Shown one piece after another: positions 61,684-64,000 of a stretch of DNA of 64,000 nt. The stretch's first letter is position 1; each line of letters opens with the position of its first letter. The stretch lies in the NCBI GenBank assembly GCA_963730115.1, contig CAVSQM010000012.1:682001-746000 (forward strand). Direction: 5' to 3'. Source of the DNA: DASQFQ01 sp963730115. GTDB lineage: Bacteria > Actinomycetota > Thermoleophilia > Solirubrobacterales > Solirubrobacteraceae. The notes under the pieces were generated by a model, which was not told where the DNA came from, did not search any database, and saw nothing but the letters and a program-made list of their open reading frames with translations. A program made the position numbers and the translations under genes.

Positions 61684-62484
61684 ATGGCGATCGTCGTCTG
61701 GCTGGTCCTGCTGGAGGGGCTGTACCTGCACGCGCTGCGGGTGCTGCGCGGGCGTGGCGTGGGCGTCCCCGGCTGGCAGATCGCCGCCTGGCACGCCGCC
61801 ATGGCGCTGTGGATCGTCGGCCTGCTGAGCCCGATCGACTCGCTGGGCGACGACGGGCTGTCCATGCACATGCTCCAGCACCTGCTGATCGCCGACCTGG
61901 CGGCGCCGCTGATGCTGGTCGGGCTGCGCAACCCGGTCCTGGCCTTCTTCCTGCCCCGCGACGTGCTCGTGCCGCTGGCCCGGACGCACTGGCTGCGCGG
62001 CGGCTTCCGCTGGCTGCGCAAGCCGCTGGTGGCGCTGCCGGTCTACGCGCTCGTGCTCTACGGCTGGCACTTCTCGGTGTTCTTCGAGGCCGCGGTCCGC
62101 TACCCGCTGGTGCACGCGCTCCAGCACGCCTCGTTCATCGCCATCGGCGTGCTCGTGTGGTGGGCGGTGCTCGAGCCCAAGCGGCGGCGCCTGCGCGGCG
62201 AGCTGTGGAAGATCGGCCACATCCTCGGCGCGCGCTTCCTCGGCATGTTCCTGGGGATGTCGTTCGTGCTGATCCGCGAGCCGGTCTACACCGGCGTCTA
62301 CGGCACGGGCGAGCGCGCGCTCGGCCTCAGCCCGATCCACGACCAGCAGCTCGCCGGCGGGATGATGGTCTCGCTCGACATCGTGCTGATGGTGTTCGCG
62401 CTGGCGTTCTTCTTCTTCCGCGCGGGGCAGCAGCACGATGCCGACGAGGCGCGCGCCGCGGCGCAGCGCCCGGCCGTCACTTGA
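61684..62484 (+). CDS. ctaG: Cytochrome c oxidase assembly factor CtaG (caa3_CtaG)
   Basis: 266 residues, seven membrane helices. Conserved His pairs in S-M-H-M-L-Q-H-L-L, Y-G-W-H-F and V-H-A-L-Q-H-A-S-F, and D-Q-Q-L-A-G-G-M-M near the end. Needed for copper or general assembly of caa3 oxidase in Bacillus. Follows the small protein by 15 bases; its end overlaps the convergent cytochrome c gene by 8 bases. Confidence 0.93.
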   Translation: MAIVVWLVLLEGLYLHALRVLRGRGVGVPGWQIAAWHAAMALWIVGLLSPIDSLGDDGLSMHMLQHLLIADLAAPLMLVGLRNPVLAFFLPRDVLVPLARTHWLRGGFRWLRKPLVALPVYALVLYGWHFSVFFEAAVRYPLVHALQHASFIAIGVLVWWAVLEPKRRRLRGELWKIGHILGARFLGMFLGMSFVLIREPVYTGVYGTGERALGLSPIHDQQLAGGMMVSLDIVLMVFALAFFFFRAGQQHDADEARAAAQRPAVT

Positions 62485-63217
62485 CGGTGAGCTTGCCCTC
62501 CATGCCGCCCTCGCGGTGGCCCGGGACGGAGCAGAAGAACGTGTACTCGCCGGCCTGCACGTCGGCGGAGACCTTGGAGACGCCGCCGTCCTTGACGACA
62601 GGGCCCTCCTCGTTCACTCCGCTGCCCTCGAGCGCGATGTTGTGGTCGACCGACGACTCGTTCTTCGAGTCGATCTCGAGCGACCCGGCGTCCGCCTCGG
62701 CCGAGCCGAACGTGTAGGCGAGACCGCCGCCGGGGTCGGCGGGGATCGAGAGCGTGCCGCCCTCGGCCTTGGCGACCTTGTTGGAGCGCTTGACGCCGGC
62801 GGCGGCGAGCTGGCCCTGGTCCTCGCCGCCCTTGGAGACGGCGCTGGCGACGTAGGCGGCGACGTCCTGCGCGTCCTCGCCCGTGAAGATCTTGCCCGGC
62901 ATCCGCGGCAACGGCTTGCCGGTGGCGGGGTCGGTCTGGTCGGTGCGGGCGGGGTGCACGATCTGGCCGTAGACGATGCCCTGGAACGTGCTCTCGCCGA
63001 AGCCGGCCTCGCGCGCCTGCTGGAAGGCCTCGTCGAGGTTCGGGCCGGTCACGCCCGTGGTCCCGGCGCGCTTGAGGGTGTGGCAGGAGCCGCACTTGGC
63101 CACGAAGTTCTCCTTGCCCGCGACGAGGTTGTCCCCGTCGTCCTTGAGCTCGCAACCCGATGCGCCGACGAGCAACGCAGCGGCGGCGACGGCGGCCAGT
63201 CCTCTCCCTCTCGGCAT
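62477..63217 (-). CDS. Lipoprotein joining cytochrome c and a blue-copper (cupredoxin) domain
   Basis: 246 residues. Lipoprotein signal ending G-A-S-G-C. Cytochrome c domain with C-G-S-C-H-T-L and a Met in P-R-M-P-G-K-I. Then a plastocyanin-like domain: His in V-D-H-N-I-A-L, Cys-His in F-F-C-S-V-P-G-H and Met in G-G-M-E-G. It thus holds one haem and one type 1 copper on the outer face, well placed to pass electrons to the caa3 or aa3 oxidase. ATG start at 63217. Confidence 0.9.
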   Translation of the reverse strand: MPRGRGLAAVAAAALLVGASGCELKDDGDNLVAGKENFVAKCGSCHTLKRAGTTGVTGPNLDEAFQQAREAGFGESTFQGIVYGQIVHPARTDQTDPATGKPLPRMPGKIFTGEDAQDVAAYVASAVSKGGEDQGQLAAAGVKRSNKVAKAEGGTLSIPADPGGGLAYTFGSAEADAGSLEIDSKNESSVDHNIALEGSGVNEEGPVVKDGGVSKVSADVQAGEYTFFCSVPGHREGGMEGKLTVK

Positions 63218-63237
63218 TGGCGCGGAATCGTACCGGT

Positions 63238-64000
63238 TCAGGGGGCGGGCAAGCCCGCCACGTCGCCCTCGGCGGCGGCGATCATGGTCCGCGCCACACC
63301 CTCCCACGAGTAGCGCTCGCGGGTGATGGCCACCATCGCCTCGCGGGTCGCCGCGCGGAGGTCGTCCGGCGCCTCCAGCCAGCCGGCCACGGCGGCCGCC
63401 AGCTCGGGGATCGCGTTCGGCCCTCGCTCGAAGCTCAGCAGCGGCCGGGCGGCCTCCGGCACGACCTCGGAGAGCGTGGTGGCGACCTCTCCGAGCCCGC
63501 TGTGACGCGCCACCACGGGCAACGAGCCGCAGGCGGCGGCCTCCGCCGCGACCATCCCGAACGCCTCGGGGAACGTGCTCGGCACCACCATCGCCTCGGT
63601 GGCGGGCAGCAGGTCGGCGAGCTCGGCGTGATCGAGCCGCCCCGCCCACACGATCCGGTCGGGGCCGCCGCCGTAGCCATCGGGCGCGTGGTCGAGGAAC
63701 GCGCGCAGGTACGCGAGCTCCAGCCCGTTCTCGCCGCGGGTGCGCCGCGCACCGTCGAGATCGCCGTCGGCGAGGTCGGCGGCGAGCCGCTCCAGCCCCT
63801 CCCGGAAGGCGCCGAAGCCGACGACCACGAGCTTGGCCTCCGGCACCCGCTCGAGCACCAGCGGCCACGCGGCGAGCAGCAGGTCGACGCCCTTGGAGGC
63901 GATCAGCTTGCCCACGAAGACGACGAGGCGGTCGTCGGCGGCGATGGTGCCGAGGGCCGCCGCCGCAGCGCCCTCGTCGCGGGCGAAGGACGACCCGGGG
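63238..64000 (-). CDS. GT4-family glycosyltransferase, 5' end beyond the window
   Basis: 254 C-terminal residues are visible; the frame stays open to the right edge. V-F-V-G-K-L-I-A-S-K-G-V-D-L-L is the start of the GT-B C-terminal domain, followed by L-V-V-V-G-F-G, V-W-A-G-R-L-D-H-A-E-L and V-P-S-T-F-P-E-A-F-G-M-V-A-A-E-A-A-A-C, with the E-x7-E nucleotide-sugar site. Donor and acceptor unknown. Twenty bases upstream of the cytochrome c-cupredoxin gene, same strand. Confidence 0.88.
   Translation of the reverse strand, partial: PGSSFARDEGAAAAALGTIAADDRLVVFVGKLIASKGVDLLLAAWPLVLERVPEAKLVVVGFGAFREGLERLAADLADGDLDGARRTRGENGLELAYLRAFLDHAPDGYGGGPDRIVWAGRLDHAELADLLPATEAMVVPSTFPEAFGMVAAEAAACGSLPVVARHSGLGEVATTLSEVVPEAARPLLSFERGPNAIPELAAAVAGWLEAPDDLRAATREAMVAITRERYSWEGVARTMIAAAEGDVAGLPAP

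Overview
The window is very GC-rich DNA (about 70% or more, with almost every third codon position G or C) from a bacterium that is very probably an actinomycete. The gene content (A1- and A2-type haem-copper oxidases side by side, a sulfate importer next to an Rrf2 regulator, ScyD/ScyE-like and CAP-domain exported proteins, many GTG starts and 4-bp ATGA/GTGA overlaps) resembles soil Actinomycetota of class Thermoleophilia (Solirubrobacterales-like). That placement is an inference from gene content. No rRNA, prophage, insertion sequence or CRISPR array was seen, and no gene-free gap exceeds 300 bases; the longest is about 235 bases and holds a riboswitch.

Layout. 0-2.3 kb: two-component system and two small membrane proteins. 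2.3-5.8 kb: RecQ helicase/phosphoribosyltransferase fusion, GIY-YIG protein, divergent TetR/cupin pair. 5.8-8.7 kb: tRNA-Arg(UCU), a secreted-effector-like metallopeptidase whose frame is broken, a NUDIX regulator, tRNA-Pro(UGG). 8.78-9.5 kb: a cyclic-di-GMP-I riboswitch in front of an exported CAP/SCP protein. 9.5-15.4 kb: housekeeping genes (DUF1015, OsmC, CoA pyrophosphatase, kinase-like, methyltransferase, YceI, Rossmann protein) with a pair of palindromic repeats. 15.4-19 kb: cysA-cysW-cysT-sbp sulfate importer and a cysteine-free Rrf2 regulator. 19.1-21.5 kb: aldehyde dehydrogenase and an iron-regulated siderophore-binding lipoprotein. 21.5-29.9 kb: an eight-gene operon (LD-carboxypeptidase, M20 peptidase, creatininase-like hydrolase, peptide-binding protein, two permeases, two ATPases) for uptake and breakdown of peptides or murein fragments. 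30-36.8 kb: ScyD/E-like protein, acyl-CoA and hydroxyacyl-CoA dehydrogenases, subtilase and BNR-repeat protein. 36.8-43 kb: frame-disrupted flavin monooxygenase, intradiol-dioxygenase-like lipoprotein, sugar ABC importer. 43-48.2 kb: thioredoxin reductase, YbhN-like and PAP2 membrane proteins, glutamyl-cyclotransferase, glutamine-amidotransferase-like hydrolase, enoyl-CoA hydratase.

48.2-63.2 kb is a respiratory and stress region. An A1-type cytochrome aa3 locus (ctaC-ctaD-ctaB plus two small membrane subunits) is followed by an RsbU-like phosphatase and an RsbR-RsbS-RsbT-RsbX stressosome module, CBS and AraC-type regulators, then an A2-type caa3 locus (CuA-cytochrome c subunit II, subunit I, a tandem Usp-like protein, subunit III, a 36-residue protein, ctaG) and a lipoprotein joining cytochrome c to a blue-copper domain. 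The right edge cuts a glycosyltransferase.

Single-base shifts interrupt otherwise intact proteins at many places (about 60, 6806, 19121, seven between 37.1 and 38.6 kb, 41314, 41368, 42190, 48406). Since the protein sequences read on without stops or lost motifs, consensus errors are the simplest explanation. Two genes appear to use CTG starts inside CTGA overlaps.
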